Positions 35,065-45,053 are shown, numbered from the stretch's first letter. The stretch: DNA of 64,000 nt from DAMCZI01 sp032095175 (GCA_032095175.1 DAMCZI010000006.1:62001-126000); one strand, 5' to 3'. Made by a program: numbers and translations. Notes: a model not told the origin generated them from the sequence alone.

Positions 35065-37771
35065 TTTCTACCCTCTCATCTTCATTTTTTCTGCCATCAT
35101 AATTTATATAGTCATATAAATATGAAATTTCGCTTGTTGGAATTTCAATACCATAGTGTTGACAGATCTTGTAGAAGCTCTGCTTTACAATGTCAATAAA
35201 ATATCTTTGCTGCTTTTCAAATATTTCAATGTTATTACAGTTTTGAATTGGTTCCTTTGTAACTAATCTTTCTACCATGCAGCATATATGGATGTATAAT
35301 CCAATAATTGTTCTACCATAAATTGTCTTATTCAATTGTGATTGCATTTGGTTTACTGCTTCCTTTACAAAACTTAGCAACTTTTCTGCATCTAATATAC
35401 TTAAACTATCCACTACATTTTCCAGTGAGAAGCTATAAATTAAATTTTGAGCAAATATATCTAACTCCTCAACGGATAAATATTTACCTAATTTGCTTCT
35501 AATCATATCAATATTAAATATAATATCTTCTAATAAAACAAATGGTTTTGGTATATTACTGCTTGTACAAGTACCTGAGATAAATAATATATTGTACTCT
35601 TTAGTTAAACCTTCTATATACTCCTTTTTGAGTAAATCTGTCTGCTCTAAGGAAATAACATCTACATCAATCTCCTTAGGTAAATTATTTACGAATAATT
35701 CTTTCATACGATTGGCCATTTTAATTCCACTATCTGAAATAAATATAATCAAATCTTTTAGAATCTTATTTTCTACTAAGGTATATTTAGAAACAGCATT
35801 ACTTGAAGCCTTTTTTAATATTGTTTCCATGTCTAAATCATTTTGAACCATCTGGCCTACTTCTAATGCCATACGTGTAGAAACATTATTAATTATTCCA
35901 ATATTACGATTATCTATAATTTGAAGATGTTCATATAATCGCTCCAAGGAACCCATATCTACTAACAATAGAACGTCATCTTTAATGCTATAACGGTTAA
36001 TAAAACTCTTTAAACGTTCTGCCACATCTATGCTAGATGTATCTAATGACATATCAAAAGCTTCAAATACATGAGCTCCAATTAATGTATTTGCTGTTTC
36101 CGCCATACTGGTTGCAGTTGAAGAACCATGAGCAATAATAATACATAAATATTTACTTTTATTAATAGAATTATTGAAACAAATAAGGTTTATCAATAAA
36201 ATAATTTTACTTATTTCCTCAAATTCAAGCTCTAGATTATTCTTCATTGCAAATCTAATCTTCTCTACTATCAGCTTACTTTTAGGGCTAAATTTTTCTA
36301 AATTTTTTAAACAGAGGACCATATCGCTTTTTCTATCAGAATGCCAGCGTTGAACTTTTTCATTAGATGAATTCAGTAAATATAGGTAATATGCAAACAA
36401 ACTGCAACAGTTTAAAGGAATTGTGACGTTATATGAGATTAATACTTTATTTAATACATATTTAATACTACTATCTTTATACTGGTATCTAGAATATCCA
36501 TAATTTCTAGATAAAAAATTGCAGTATTGTGTTACATCTGAAATAATTTCACTTATCTTATGTTCAGTTAAGCAACTTGTGTTCTTTAATCGGTCTATTA
36601 AACTATCAAATAGCTCCAACATTTTCCCAGATTCATCTACTTTTTTATAAGAAGCAATATCAACAAAATCAACTTGTTCAGTAATAAAATCCTCTTTGTA
36701 CCCTTTTAAGATTGATTCAGGTAACTGGAATAAACGTATGTAAAGATTATCTGAATTACTAGCAGCATTAGTTCTAGCACATAAATTTTCGATAATATTC
36801 TTCAATTCATCAATGTTATATTCATAATCCTTCATAACAAGCATTTTGATTGTTGTTCTACTAACAAATAAATGCTTCCTTAATTTTAGGGATTGCTTTT
36901 TAAATAAATGAATTACCAACTCTTCCTTCTCATCTAAGAAACGTTCTTTAAAGTTTGGTATATAACAAGCTACAGGAAAACACTGAATAAAATCATAACT
37001 CATTTTTTTATGATAAACTTCATCTACGGACAACACTACTCTAGCATTAAAATCAATGTTTTTATTAGTGTTTATGTGCTGGAATACACCCTCCTCCATA
37101 ATTTTAGCTATTCTTTGCTGATCCTTTAACTTTAGATTTTGTGCTTGTTGAATAAATACTATTCCACCATTACACTTCTCAAAAAGTCCTCTTTTATTTT
37201 CTACCCCTAAAAGTTGTTCTAAAATATTTTCACTCTCTAAAAAAACTTTTATTTTACATAACTTGTTGTTTGGATTGAATATTCCATTATCAATGGCATA
37301 TTCATACATTTCTCTACATAATAGTGACTTGCCCGTCCCTTTCTCCCCATATAAAAGTATGGGAAGACCGTTGTTGGGATACTTTAAAGCAGCTTTAACT
37401 TGGTCAATTGCTTTACTTAATGAAGAATCATATCCTATCATTTTCATGAAATTTTGTTTAATACAAACTTCCTCTGATATTGTATCCATGAATTCTTCAA
37501 TCGATAAGAATACATTTTCTTTCAGTGAAACCTGGAACTTCTCTTCAATTACTTTTTTGTATAAAAAGCATACGGGTCTAGTTGCAATCTTAATCAATAC
37601 TCCTTCTTTTACAAAAGCATTTAAGTATTGGCTAGCTAAGGATCTTGATATATTTAAGTCATTACTTAACACGTTTGCAGAGAACTTCGTCATATCCTTC
37701 ATATCAGCGTCAATTGTCTTTTTCATACAATAAGATAGAATTTCACTTTTAGTATTCAGCATATTCCTCAT
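35054..37771 (-). CDS. LevR-family PTS-controlled regulator with degenerate AAA+ domain
   Basis: 905 residues. Order of domains: winged HTH at about 1-75 (LSNDLNISRSLASQYLNAF), AAA+ domain at about 105-345 with Walker A LLYGEKGTGKSLLCREM, a PRD domain around 400-540, an EIIA-Man-like domain (CIIIAHGSSTATSMAETAN, phospho-His), an EIIB-like segment (IFISDSGIKMANRMKELF), and a C-terminal PRD (GLYIHICCMVERLV, His present). The usual sigma-54 contact motif GAFTGA is absent (sequence LLGVENKRGLFEK there) and Walker B reads GGIVFIQQAQNL instead of the usual acidic DE. So it keeps PTS sensing but may no longer act as a sigma-54 motor. Confidence 0.88.
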   Translation of the reverse strand: MRNMLNTKSEILSYCMKKTIDADMKDMTKFSANVLSNDLNISRSLASQYLNAFVKEGVLIKIATRPVCFLYKKVIEEKFQVSLKENVFLSIEEFMDTISEEVCIKQNFMKMIGYDSSLSKAIDQVKAALKYPNNGLPILLYGEKGTGKSLLCREMYEYAIDNGIFNPNNKLCKIKVFLESENILEQLLGVENKRGLFEKCNGGIVFIQQAQNLKLKDQQRIAKIMEEGVFQHINTNKNIDFNARVVLSVDEVYHKKMSYDFIQCFPVACYIPNFKERFLDEKEELVIHLFKKQSLKLRKHLFVSRTTIKMLVMKDYEYNIDELKNIIENLCARTNAASNSDNLYIRLFQLPESILKGYKEDFITEQVDFVDIASYKKVDESGKMLELFDSLIDRLKNTSCLTEHKISEIISDVTQYCNFLSRNYGYSRYQYKDSSIKYVLNKVLISYNVTIPLNCCSLFAYYLYLLNSSNEKVQRWHSDRKSDMVLCLKNLEKFSPKSKLIVEKIRFAMKNNLELEFEEISKIILLINLICFNNSINKSKYLCIIIAHGSSTATSMAETANTLIGAHVFEAFDMSLDTSSIDVAERLKSFINRYSIKDDVLLLVDMGSLERLYEHLQIIDNRNIGIINNVSTRMALEVGQMVQNDLDMETILKKASSNAVSKYTLVENKILKDLIIFISDSGIKMANRMKELFVNNLPKEIDVDVISLEQTDLLKKEYIEGLTKEYNILFISGTCTSSNIPKPFVLLEDIIFNIDMIRSKLGKYLSVEELDIFAQNLIYSFSLENVVDSLSILDAEKLLSFVKEAVNQMQSQLNKTIYGRTIIGLYIHICCMVERLVTKEPIQNCNNIEIFEKQQRYFIDIVKQSFYKICQHYGIEIPTSEISYLYDYINYDGRKNEDERVENEN

Positions 37772-37807
37772 TACTCTCCTTAATAAAACCTAATTATAAT
37801 TATACTG

Positions 37808-37836
37808 ATTATAGCTAACTTCCGGGCTATTGTTAA
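37808..37836 (-). promoter_or_regulatory. Promoter for the LevR-like gene
   Basis: On the minus strand TTAACA (37831-37836) and TATAAT (37808-37813) with a 17-bp spacer. This allows the regulator, PTS and isomerase genes to be read apart from the upstream catabolic genes. Confidence 0.6.
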
Positions 37837-37877
37837 TACAATTGACACTATTATAATGTTTTCATAATACTATCTAT

Positions 37878-38849
37878 CTATTTTGACACTAATATGTTCT
37901 TATTTTCTAAAACGGTTTCAACGATATCTTTGACACTAATATGGAAAATTGTTTTTAAATATTCCTTTGTACCCACTTCACCAAAACGATCTTGTACAGC
38001 AACTCTACGGAGTAGTGCTTTTGATGGTAATTCTGCCATAACCCCGGCTATTAATTCACCAATACCTCCATATATACTATGGTTTTCAACAGTAACTACA
38101 AGTTTATGTGAACTAGCTACTTCCCTAATTAATTTTTCATCCAGTGGTTTAATAAATAATAAATCTACAACACTGGTACTTATTCCTTGTTCTTCTAACA
38201 ATTTGGCAGCTTCTAGGCAATCAGAAACACTTGGGCCTTCACCAACTAAAACAACATCGGTACCTTTTTTAATCCATTGACCTTTTCCATATTCAAAAGT
38301 TGAACCTTCTTCATAGATTACTGGTACTACCTTTCTAGGTGAACGGTTATAGAATATTCCGCCATGTTCTGCATAATACTTCATTACCCAGGCAAAGCTT
38401 GTGGCATCGCTAGGTGCAACAACATTTACAGAGGGAATTGAACGAACAATTGCCAAATCTTCAAATGTTGTATGTGTAGCCCCATTGTATAATGACCAAT
38501 ATCCAGGATCTGATGCATAGATATGCATACTACCCTTTGCAAATCCTAAACTCATAAATATTTGATCTGTAACTCTTCGTGAAACAAACGGTGCAAAGCT
38601 ATGAACAAAGGGTTTCATACCTACAAATGACATACCTGCACCTGCAGAAATCATATTTTGCTCACTAATACCAAAATTTACACTGTTCTCTGGGTATTTT
38701 GAATAAATAAACCCTGCTCCAGAAGAACTTGCTAGGTCAGCATCACATACAACTATATCTTTACGTGTTTGGAGTAGTTCATCTAATGTTTCTCCGTAGG
38801 CTTTACGTATTTCTTTTTCCTTTTTGCCTTCTACCAGCTTCCAACTCAT
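37878..38849 (-). CDS. Transketolase, C-terminal half
   Basis: 323 residues: pyrimidine-binding part (KDIVVCDADLASSSG, FGISEQNMISAGAGMSFVGM, HTTFEDLAIVRSIPSVNVVA) and the C-terminal domain (VTVENHSIYGGIGELIAGV). With the N-terminal half encoded next to it, it makes a split transketolase. Start and stop of the two genes overlap by one base. Expected to move two-carbon units between sugar phosphates. Confidence 0.93.
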   Translation of the reverse strand: MSWKLVEGKKEKEIRKAYGETLDELLQTRKDIVVCDADLASSSGAGFIYSKYPENSVNFGISEQNMISAGAGMSFVGMKPFVHSFAPFVSRRVTDQIFMSLGFAKGSMHIYASDPGYWSLYNGATHTTFEDLAIVRSIPSVNVVAPSDATSFAWVMKYYAEHGGIFYNRSPRKVVPVIYEEGSTFEYGKGQWIKKGTDVVLVGEGPSVSDCLEAAKLLEEQGISTSVVDLLFIKPLDEKLIREVASSHKLVVTVENHSIYGGIGELIAGVMAELPSKALLRRVAVQDRFGEVGTKEYLKTIFHISVKDIVETVLENKNILVSK

Positions 38850-39655
38850 TATTCTAACTCCTTTCTTGTTTCATCAACAAACTTCTGTAATTCTGCCAGT
38901 TGTTCTTCTGTAAAATTCATATGGTGACATGAAGATAAATCTTCAAAGTATTTAATACCGCATCCTTTGATCGTATTCATAACAATTGCATTACCCTGTC
39001 CTTTTTGCTTTAAGCAATTCTCAATGGCTTTATCTACTTCATCAATATTGTTACCATTAATCTCCTGTGTATAGAATCCAAAATCTTCTAATAGATTTTT
39101 AAATTTAAAATCACAACTAATATCACTGGTAACTCCATCTACTTGTTTTTTATTATCATCAATTATGATTATTAAATTATCTAATTCCTTATTAACCGCA
39201 AATTGTAATGCTTCAAACACCTGTCCTTCATTACATTCACCGTCTCCAACAATACAGTAGACATTACCCTTTTTACCTTGTATTTTTAGACCATAAGCCA
39301 TTCCACAAGCTTCTGAAATTCCTTGTCCTAAAGAACCTGTTGTGCATTCTACTCCAGGTGTACGTGTACGGTCTGGATGGCTTGGTAAAATCGTACCATT
39401 TTCATTTAATGTGCATATATGCTCTTTTGGGATATATCCTAATAAACATAGGGCTGCATAATAAGATGGTCCAGCATGTCCCTTTGATAGTACAAAATAA
39501 TCTTCCTTTTGTTTATATTTACCGAAAATAGTGGCAATTGCTTCAACAATAGAAAATGCTCCACCAATGTGCCCATCCTTTCTTTTAATAAACATCTCGC
39601 AAGTTAAAGCACGTATTTCCCTGGAAAAACGTCTTAAATCTTTACTTTCCTTCAT
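38849..39655 (-). CDS. Transketolase, N-terminal (thiamine-diphosphate) half
   Basis: 268 residues with GHIGGAFSIVEAIATIFGKY, the TPP/Mg motif CIVGDGECNEGQVFEALQFA followed by DNLIIIIDDNKKQVDG, and FVLSKGHAGPSYYAAL. ATG 39655 follows GGGAGG; the longer frame to 39727 is an overlap with the dehydrogenase gene. Partner of the gene below. Confidence 0.93.
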   Translation of the reverse strand: MKESKDLRRFSREIRALTCEMFIKRKDGHIGGAFSIVEAIATIFGKYKQKEDYFVLSKGHAGPSYYAALCLLGYIPKEHICTLNENGTILPSHPDRTRTPGVECTTGSLGQGISEACGMAYGLKIQGKKGNVYCIVGDGECNEGQVFEALQFAVNKELDNLIIIIDDNKKQVDGVTSDISCDFKFKNLLEDFGFYTQEINGNNIDEVDKAIENCLKQKGQGNAIVMNTIKGCGIKYFEDLSSCHHMNFTEEQLAELQKFVDETRKELE

Positions 39656-39665
39656 AAAATCCTCC

Positions 39666-40847
39666 CTACATCGCATTATTGTAAATAGCAATAATGTCTT
39701 CTTTTGATAATGGTTTAAAATGACCAAGTGTAGTAGATCCTAATAAACAGTTATTAGTCATTTGTTCAATATCTGCTTCAGTTAATTTCAATCCCAATTC
39801 GCCAATGGAAGTAGGCATTCCAACTTCTTTAAAGAAGTTATTTAAAGCTTCAATACCCTTTAATGCAGTTTCCTCTTCATCAAAATAGTTTGGTTCTACT
39901 TTCATTACCTCAACAGCAAATCTATAAAATCTCCCCAAATTCGTTTTGCATACATATTTTGCCCATGTTGCCCATAAAGCAGTTAATCCGCAGCCATGTG
40001 TTACATTAAATAAACCACTTAATTCATGTTCCAACCTGTGTGTGGCCCAATCACTTGCTCTACCAGTTTCTAATAAGCCATTGTGGGATAAGCTACCAGC
40101 CCACATTAAATTTGCTCTTGCTTCATAATCACAGGGGTCTTTTATAGCTGCTTTAATAGCTTGCATTACAGTAATTAATAAACCCTCCGACATACGATCA
40201 ATTAGTTCTGTGTTCGAAGTAGTGCAAGTAAAATAACGTTCTAAGGTGTGCATTATAATATCACATCCACCACTAACCATATGTAATTTAGGTAGTGTAA
40301 ATGTGAATGTTGGATCCATAATTGCAAATCTAGGACATATTTTATCAGAATCATAAGCACGTTTTAATTTCTGTTCATCAATTGTTAATACAAGGGAACA
40401 GCTTGCTTCACTTCCTGAACCTGCAATTGTTGATATTACTCCTACTGGGAAACAGCATTCAATTTCTTTATTACCATATAAAACATCAATAATATTTATA
40501 TTACTAGCTGCCTCAATGGCAATACCCTTAGCAGTATCGATAGCACTACCACCACCTATTGCTAATAAAAAATCAACCTTCTTTTCCTTCGCAATGGTAG
40601 CTGCTTCTTTTACTTGTGATACACAAGGATTAGGCTTTACTCCATCATAGATTACACAGTCTACCCCAGCATCTTTTAATGATTTTTTTACCAAATCTAA
40701 AGTGCCATTTTCTTTAAGGTATTTACCACCACCACATACAACCATGACACAATTTGCTTTTTCACTCTTACAAGCCTCTCCGACTTGTTTTATACTATCT
40801 TTACCAAAAATAATTTTAGTTGAATTATGAAATACAAAGTTCTCCAT
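39666..40847 (-). CDS. Iron-containing alcohol dehydrogenase (BdhA/YqhD-like)
   Basis: 393 residues with AIGGGSAIDTAKGIAIEA (cofactor motif), AGSGSEASCSLVLTID, and the metal ligands in GGCDIIMHTLERYF and THRLEHELSGLFNVTHGCGL. The family reduces aldehydes with NADPH or NADH, often short-chain. In this operon it may reduce an aldehyde released by the aldolase (inference). Confidence 0.93.
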   Translation of the reverse strand: MENFVFHNSTKIIFGKDSIKQVGEACKSEKANCVMVVCGGGKYLKENGTLDLVKKSLKDAGVDCVIYDGVKPNPCVSQVKEAATIAKEKKVDFLLAIGGGSAIDTAKGIAIEAASNINIIDVLYGNKEIECCFPVGVISTIAGSGSEASCSLVLTIDEQKLKRAYDSDKICPRFAIMDPTFTFTLPKLHMVSGGCDIIMHTLERYFTCTTSNTELIDRMSEGLLITVMQAIKAAIKDPCDYEARANLMWAGSLSHNGLLETGRASDWATHRLEHELSGLFNVTHGCGLTALWATWAKYVCKTNLGRFYRFAVEVMKVEPNYFDEEETALKGIEALNNFFKEVGMPTSIGELGLKLTEADIEQMTNNCLLGSTTLGHFKPLSKEDIIAIYNNAM

Positions 40848-41014
40848 AATCTACCTCCCATGAGCTAATATATAATAAAAACCAATAACGCTATATTGCT
40901 TATATACACAGTCTATTAGTTTTGCTCCCATCAAACATTGAAAGCCAGTTTAAGATAAGAATTTTTGAACTATTGTTTAAAACAAAGGCATTCTAATGAT
41001 CAAGAGTTTTAACT

Positions 41015-41042
41015 TTAAGGTGATACTTTTGTATCACCTTAA
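41015..41042 (-). terminator. Hairpin after the aldolase gene
   Basis: TTAAGGTGATAC, loop of four, GTATCACCTTAA: a perfect 12-bp stem. Only a weak T-run follows on the minus strand, so it may be a partial terminator or an mRNA processing or stability element between aldolase and dehydrogenase. Confidence 0.5.
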
Positions 41043-41078
41043 TTAAACTTGCTACAATTTTTCCCGATTCACTAGTAA

Positions 41079-41945
41079 TTATCTTCTATAACAATCTGCC
41101 TTATTAATACAGTTAAATAAAGTCATTTTATGTGTAATTACCTTTTTAGCTTCTATTACCGCGTCTTCAAATACATCTGGTGTCCAGAAACAATTTTTTT
41201 CATTTAATGTTTTCTTAGCATTTGCAAAAAATACTTTACGGTAATCACTCGCAATATTTACTTTACAAATACCATTTAAGCAAGCTTCTGCAATTTCTTC
41301 ATCCTTATTTGCAGATCCCCCATGTAATACTAATGGATATGTAGTTTTTGCATTAATATCTTTTAAGATATCTAATCTTAGTTTTGGAACCATTCCTTCT
41401 GGATAAATACCATGAGCAGTTCCAATTGCAATTGCTAAAGAATCTACACCCGTTCTACTAATAAAGTCTACTACCTCTTCTGGTTGTGTATAAGTTACCT
41501 TTTCTACTCCGCCTTCTACACTATCGTTTAAGGCTCCTATTGTACCAATTTCTCCTTCTACTGAAACATCTACACTATGAGCAATCTCCACTACCTTTTT
41601 AGAAATAGCAATATTATCTTCATATGGTAATTCAGATCCATCAATCATAACAGATGTAAATCCACACCTAATTGCACGGATACAATCTTCTAAAGTCTTT
41701 CCATGGTCTAAATGAAGTACACATGGAACTGGGCTCTTCATTAGTCTTTTAACTACAAATTCAAAAAAATCATCTGTTACATATTGAAATTCAGGTGGTG
41801 CTAACTCCACAATGACAGGTGCATTATTTTCTTCTGCTGCCTCTATCACACACTTAAATAACAGGCTGTCACAAATATTAAATGCACCAACAGCAAATTT
41901 ATTATCTTTTGCTACTTTTAATAACTCTTTCATGTTCATTAACAT
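41079..41945 (-). CDS. Class II aldolase (fructose-bisphosphate/tagatose type)
   Basis: 288 residues; AVGAFNICDSLLFKCVIEAA, VLHLDHGKTLEDCIRAIRCG (catalytic Asp and zinc His), FTSVMIDGSELPYEDN, SVEGEIGTIG, AIGTAHGIY and LVLHGGSANKDEEI are class II motifs with zinc ligands present. It cleaves or forms a ketose (bis)phosphate to a triose phosphate plus aldehyde. First gene of the sugar island. Confidence 0.92.
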   Translation of the reverse strand: MLMNMKELLKVAKDNKFAVGAFNICDSLLFKCVIEAAEENNAPVIVELAPPEFQYVTDDFFEFVVKRLMKSPVPCVLHLDHGKTLEDCIRAIRCGFTSVMIDGSELPYEDNIAISKKVVEIAHSVDVSVEGEIGTIGALNDSVEGGVEKVTYTQPEEVVDFISRTGVDSLAIAIGTAHGIYPEGMVPKLRLDILKDINAKTTYPLVLHGGSANKDEEIAEACLNGICKVNIASDYRKVFFANAKKTLNEKNCFWTPDVFEDAVIEAKKVITHKMTLFNCINKADCYRR

Positions 41946-42435
41946 GCTACTTACCTCCTAAACTAACGATATATACATATCATAAAACAACTTTATATGA
42001 AAATTGGATTTGTTGAAAAATTAAAATGTAATTTCCCTTTTTAAACACTAATTCACCACTTTTTTTATAACATATATGAAAAAACAATGTTCTTTTATAC
42101 TAAAATAAGGATACCAGACACCGGTGAGAGGAGGTATTTTCTCCTTTCTGCAGTGGCTAAGAAATCTTCAAAAAACTTTCAAAAATTCATGAATTTTATT
42201 GATTTGCAACTTTCATAAGGTATTGGTGACAGGCACTTGAGTTTTGAATTGTTTAATCAAAAGCATCTTCATATACTTTCATTATGAGACACAAAACACA
42301 TGAAGCTTCATATTTTTAATAAACAACTTCAAGTAATTCATGGTATTTATTATAATTTTATAGTAAAATATTATTATATTTACCAATGTTATACAAGGTA
42401 AGTACACTATTATTATTTTTTTGGAGGGATTTATT
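41946..42435. other. Intergenic region upstream of aldolase and peptidase genes
   Basis: It lies between divergent genes, so it should carry both promoters, but I see no convincing pair. It holds a family iii repeat at 42111-42155 and a small remnant (TTGGTGACAGGCACT) at 42224-42238. I found no sigma-54 promoter (TGGCAC-N5-TTGC) on the minus strand. Confidence 0.4.
42111..42155. repeat. REP-like hairpin, family iii
   Basis: ATACCAGACACCGGTGAGAGG then AGGTATTTTCTCCTTTCTGC: the GAGAGGAG/CTCCTTTC arms pair. Compare 11851 and 43770. Confidence 0.55.
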
Positions 42436-43767
42436 TTGAAAAGCACAAAAAAAATAATATGTATTTGCTGCTCTTTAATTATTGCATTATCACTAACAGC
42501 TTGTAGTAATGGCAAAAAAAAATCAGCCATTTCAAAGTATATCGCTAATGTAAATTTCACTGATTTCTCAAAGAATATTTCAGCAGATAGGATATATAGC
42601 ACAATTGAGAAACTTTCAGCAAAAGATGACGCAAGAATAACTGACTCTGAGGGTGAATGGAATGCTTCACAGTATATTTCTAAACAGTTTAACGATATAG
42701 GGCTTACAGTTAATCAACAATCATTTCCTATACAAATATTCAAATGTAACAATGTAGAAGTAAATATTAATTTACCCAAAAGCAAAATTATTAAATCTAA
42801 GGCTTTGACTTTTAGTAAAAATACACCAAAAGAAGGATTAAGCTCTGAAGTTGTTAATGGATATATGGGATCACTGGATGATTTAAAAAAGGCTAAAGTA
42901 AAGGGGAAACTTGTACTTATTAAGCGCGGCAGTGGAGAGAAATTTTATGCAATAACTCAAAGAGCATATGAATTAGATGCTATTGGAGTTATATTTTTTG
43001 ATCCTAAAAAAAATGACATTATATCAGGCACACTTCTTCAACCTTCACAAATACCAGCTGTTGCAATATCAAAAGCTGATGCAGAAAACATAATTTCAAC
43101 AATAGAATCAAGTAAAAATATTAAGTCTACAATAAAGGTTGATTGTGAGTATAAATCAACATATTCAAAAAATATTATTGGAACATTAAAATCAAATAAA
43201 AACAATGCTAAAACTATAGTTGTTGGAGCCCATTATGATGGAGTAGATACTCCAGCTGCAAATGATAATGCTTCGGGTGTATCTACTATATTAGAAGCTG
43301 CAAGAGTTTTATCAAAAGAAAAACTTGATTGCAACATTAAATTTATTGCATTTGGAGCTGAAGAAATAGGCACAGTAGGTTCATATTATTATGCACGTAC
43401 TTTAAGTGATGATGATTTAAAAAACACTGTTGCAATGATAAATGCTGATATGGTTGGTGTAGGTAACAAACTATGTGTTAATACAATGAACAGCAAAAGC
43501 AATACTTCAATTGCTGATTTAGCAACAAGCTGCATGAACCAATTTAAATATGATAATAAACGAGATTATAGTGAAGCAAGTGACCATATATGTTTTGAAA
43601 TGTTTAATATACCATCAGTATATATAGCATATGGTCCAGATGAAAATTATCATACTGATAGAGATACAATCGATAAAATAAAAAAGGAGAATCTATCCAA
43701 TACATGTAACGTAATTATATCCTTGTGTAACGAAATTAGCAAAAACCCCGAAATGTTTTCCAATTAA
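42436..43767 (+). CDS. M28-family aminopeptidase, lipoprotein
   Basis: 443 residues. Start TTG 42436 has GGAGGG seven bases upstream. The N-terminus is a lipoprotein signal: LKSTKKII, hydrophobic CICCSLIIALSLTAC, and a lipobox (LTAC). A PA domain is inserted at about 120-215. The M28 metal ligands are visible: VVGAHYDGVD (His), PAANDNASGV (Asp), FGAEEIGTVG (Glu-Glu), INADMVG (Asp) and ENYHTDRD (His). It should act outside the membrane, trimming peptides. Confidence 0.9.
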   Translation: MKSTKKIICICCSLIIALSLTACSNGKKKSAISKYIANVNFTDFSKNISADRIYSTIEKLSAKDDARITDSEGEWNASQYISKQFNDIGLTVNQQSFPIQIFKCNNVEVNINLPKSKIIKSKALTFSKNTPKEGLSSEVVNGYMGSLDDLKKAKVKGKLVLIKRGSGEKFYAITQRAYELDAIGVIFFDPKKNDIISGTLLQPSQIPAVAISKADAENIISTIESSKNIKSTIKVDCEYKSTYSKNIIGTLKSNKNNAKTIVVGAHYDGVDTPAANDNASGVSTILEAARVLSKEKLDCNIKFIAFGAEEIGTVGSYYYARTLSDDDLKNTVAMINADMVGVGNKLCVNTMNSKSNTSIADLATSCMNQFKYDNKRDYSEASDHICFEMFNIPSVYIAYGPDENYHTDRDTIDKIKKENLSNTCNVIISLCNEISKNPEMFSN

Positions 43768-43769
43768 AA

Positions 43770-43821
43770 ATACCAGGCACCAGAGAAAGGAGGTTTTCCC
43801 CCTATCCCGGTGCCTGTTTTT
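43770..43821 (+). terminator. Terminator made from a family iii repeat
   Basis: CAGGCACCAGAG ... CCCGGTGCCTG followed by TTTTT. It lies 3 bp after the peptidase stop and has the same CCGGTGCC signature as the REP-like repeats. Confidence 0.7.
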
Positions 43822-43874
43822 ACCACTTAAATTATTTTATTTTTCCCTTCTCTTGTGTTTTACATCTTTGTATA

Positions 43875-45053
43875 CTAATTGCATTTGTTATCAAACCCAC
43901 ACATCATTTCAGAAGTAAATCCAAAATGACAAGCTAAAATATTTGTTATTCTTTCTGAAGCCCTTCCATCACCAAATGGGTTCTTTGCCTCAGCCATTTT
44001 TCTATAGAATTCTTTATCATTTAAAAGCTTTGTTGCAATATCATAAATAGACTTCTCTTCGGTTCCAGCAAGATAAACAGCACCTGTTTTAATTGCCTCT
44101 TGACGCTCTGAAGTATCTCTCATCAGAACCATTGGTTTGTGGAAAACAACTGATTCTTCCTGAAGTCCACCTGAATCACTTAAAATGATATGTGCCCTTG
44201 CCTGTAAATTAACTGAATCATTAAATTCGATAGGATCTAATAATAGTATCCTTTCATGTCCTGATAAAATCTCGTTAGCAGTTTCTCTAACCACTGGGCT
44301 TAAATGCACAGGATAAACTATTAAAACATCCTTATTCTCCTCTGCAATTCTTCTTATCGCTTTAAACATCCGTTTCATTGGTTGTCCATAATTTTCTCTT
44401 CTATGCGCTGTAACCATAACCACTCTTTTACTGTTAAAATCTATTTCATTGAGTTTTTCTGCATTAAATTTATAATTCTTCTTATAACCCATTAAAGCTG
44501 CATCAACTGCTGTTTGTCCAGTAACATAAATCTGTTCATCTTTATAGCCTTCCTTGAGTAAATTTTCACGGCTATATTGTGTGGGCGCAAAAAGTAAGTC
44601 TGCAACAACATCAACAAGTCTGCGATTTACCTCCTCTGGATATGGAGAGTATTTCTTAAAAGAGCGCAGTCCTGCCTCAACATGCCCAACTGGAATCTTG
44701 TGATAAAAAGCAGTTAATGCACCACAAAATGAAGTCTGAGTATCACCATGAACTAAAACCAAATCTGGTTTTTCATCCTCCATAAGTTTATCAAGTCCAT
44801 TAATTGCTGATGTAGTTATATATGCCAATGTTTGACTTTTCTTCATTATACTTAGGTCAGCATCTGGTTTAAGGTTAAAGTTCTCCATTGCTTGATAAAG
44901 CTGTTCTCTATGCTGGCCTGTAACAACAAGCATAACATTAAACCATTCAGGATATTTTTTGAGTTCTAAAACTAATGGACACATTTTTGTGGCCTCTGGA
45001 CGTGTGCCGAATATAACCATAATTTTTTTAGGTTTTATAGTATTCATACTCAT
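43875..45053 (-). CDS. wecB: UDP-N-acetylglucosamine 2-epimerase (non-hydrolysing)
   Basis: 392 residues. Family motifs are VIFGTRPEATKMCPL, LVLVHGDTQTSFCGAL, PVGHVEAGLRSFKKYSPYPE, EVNRRLVDVVADLLFAPT and LSDSGGLQEESVVFHKP. It makes UDP-ManNAc for wall or secondary polymers. ATG 45053 follows AAGGAG. It stands alone here; the WecA/TagO-like gene at 49870 may work in the same pathway. Confidence 0.95.
   Translation of the reverse strand: MSMNTIKPKKIMVIFGTRPEATKMCPLVLELKKYPEWFNVMLVVTGQHREQLYQAMENFNLKPDADLSIMKKSQTLAYITTSAINGLDKLMEDEKPDLVLVHGDTQTSFCGALTAFYHKIPVGHVEAGLRSFKKYSPYPEEVNRRLVDVVADLLFAPTQYSRENLLKEGYKDEQIYVTGQTAVDAALMGYKKNYKFNAEKLNEIDFNSKRVVMVTAHRRENYGQPMKRMFKAIRRIAEENKDVLIVYPVHLSPVVRETANEILSGHERILLLDPIEFNDSVNLQARAHIILSDSGGLQEESVVFHKPMVLMRDTSERQEAIKTGAVYLAGTEEKSIYDIATKLLNDKEFYRKMAEAKNPFGDGRASERITNILACHFGFTSEMMCGFDNKCN

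Noticed and set aside
37263..37733. Plus-strand 156-codon frame opposite the LevR-like gene
   Set aside because: Antisense of the HTH/AAA+ region; no ribosome site and no motif.
41946..42435. Sigma-54 promoter for the sugar island
   Set aside because: No TGGCAC-N5-TTGC match was found on the minus strand between the aldolase and peptidase genes.
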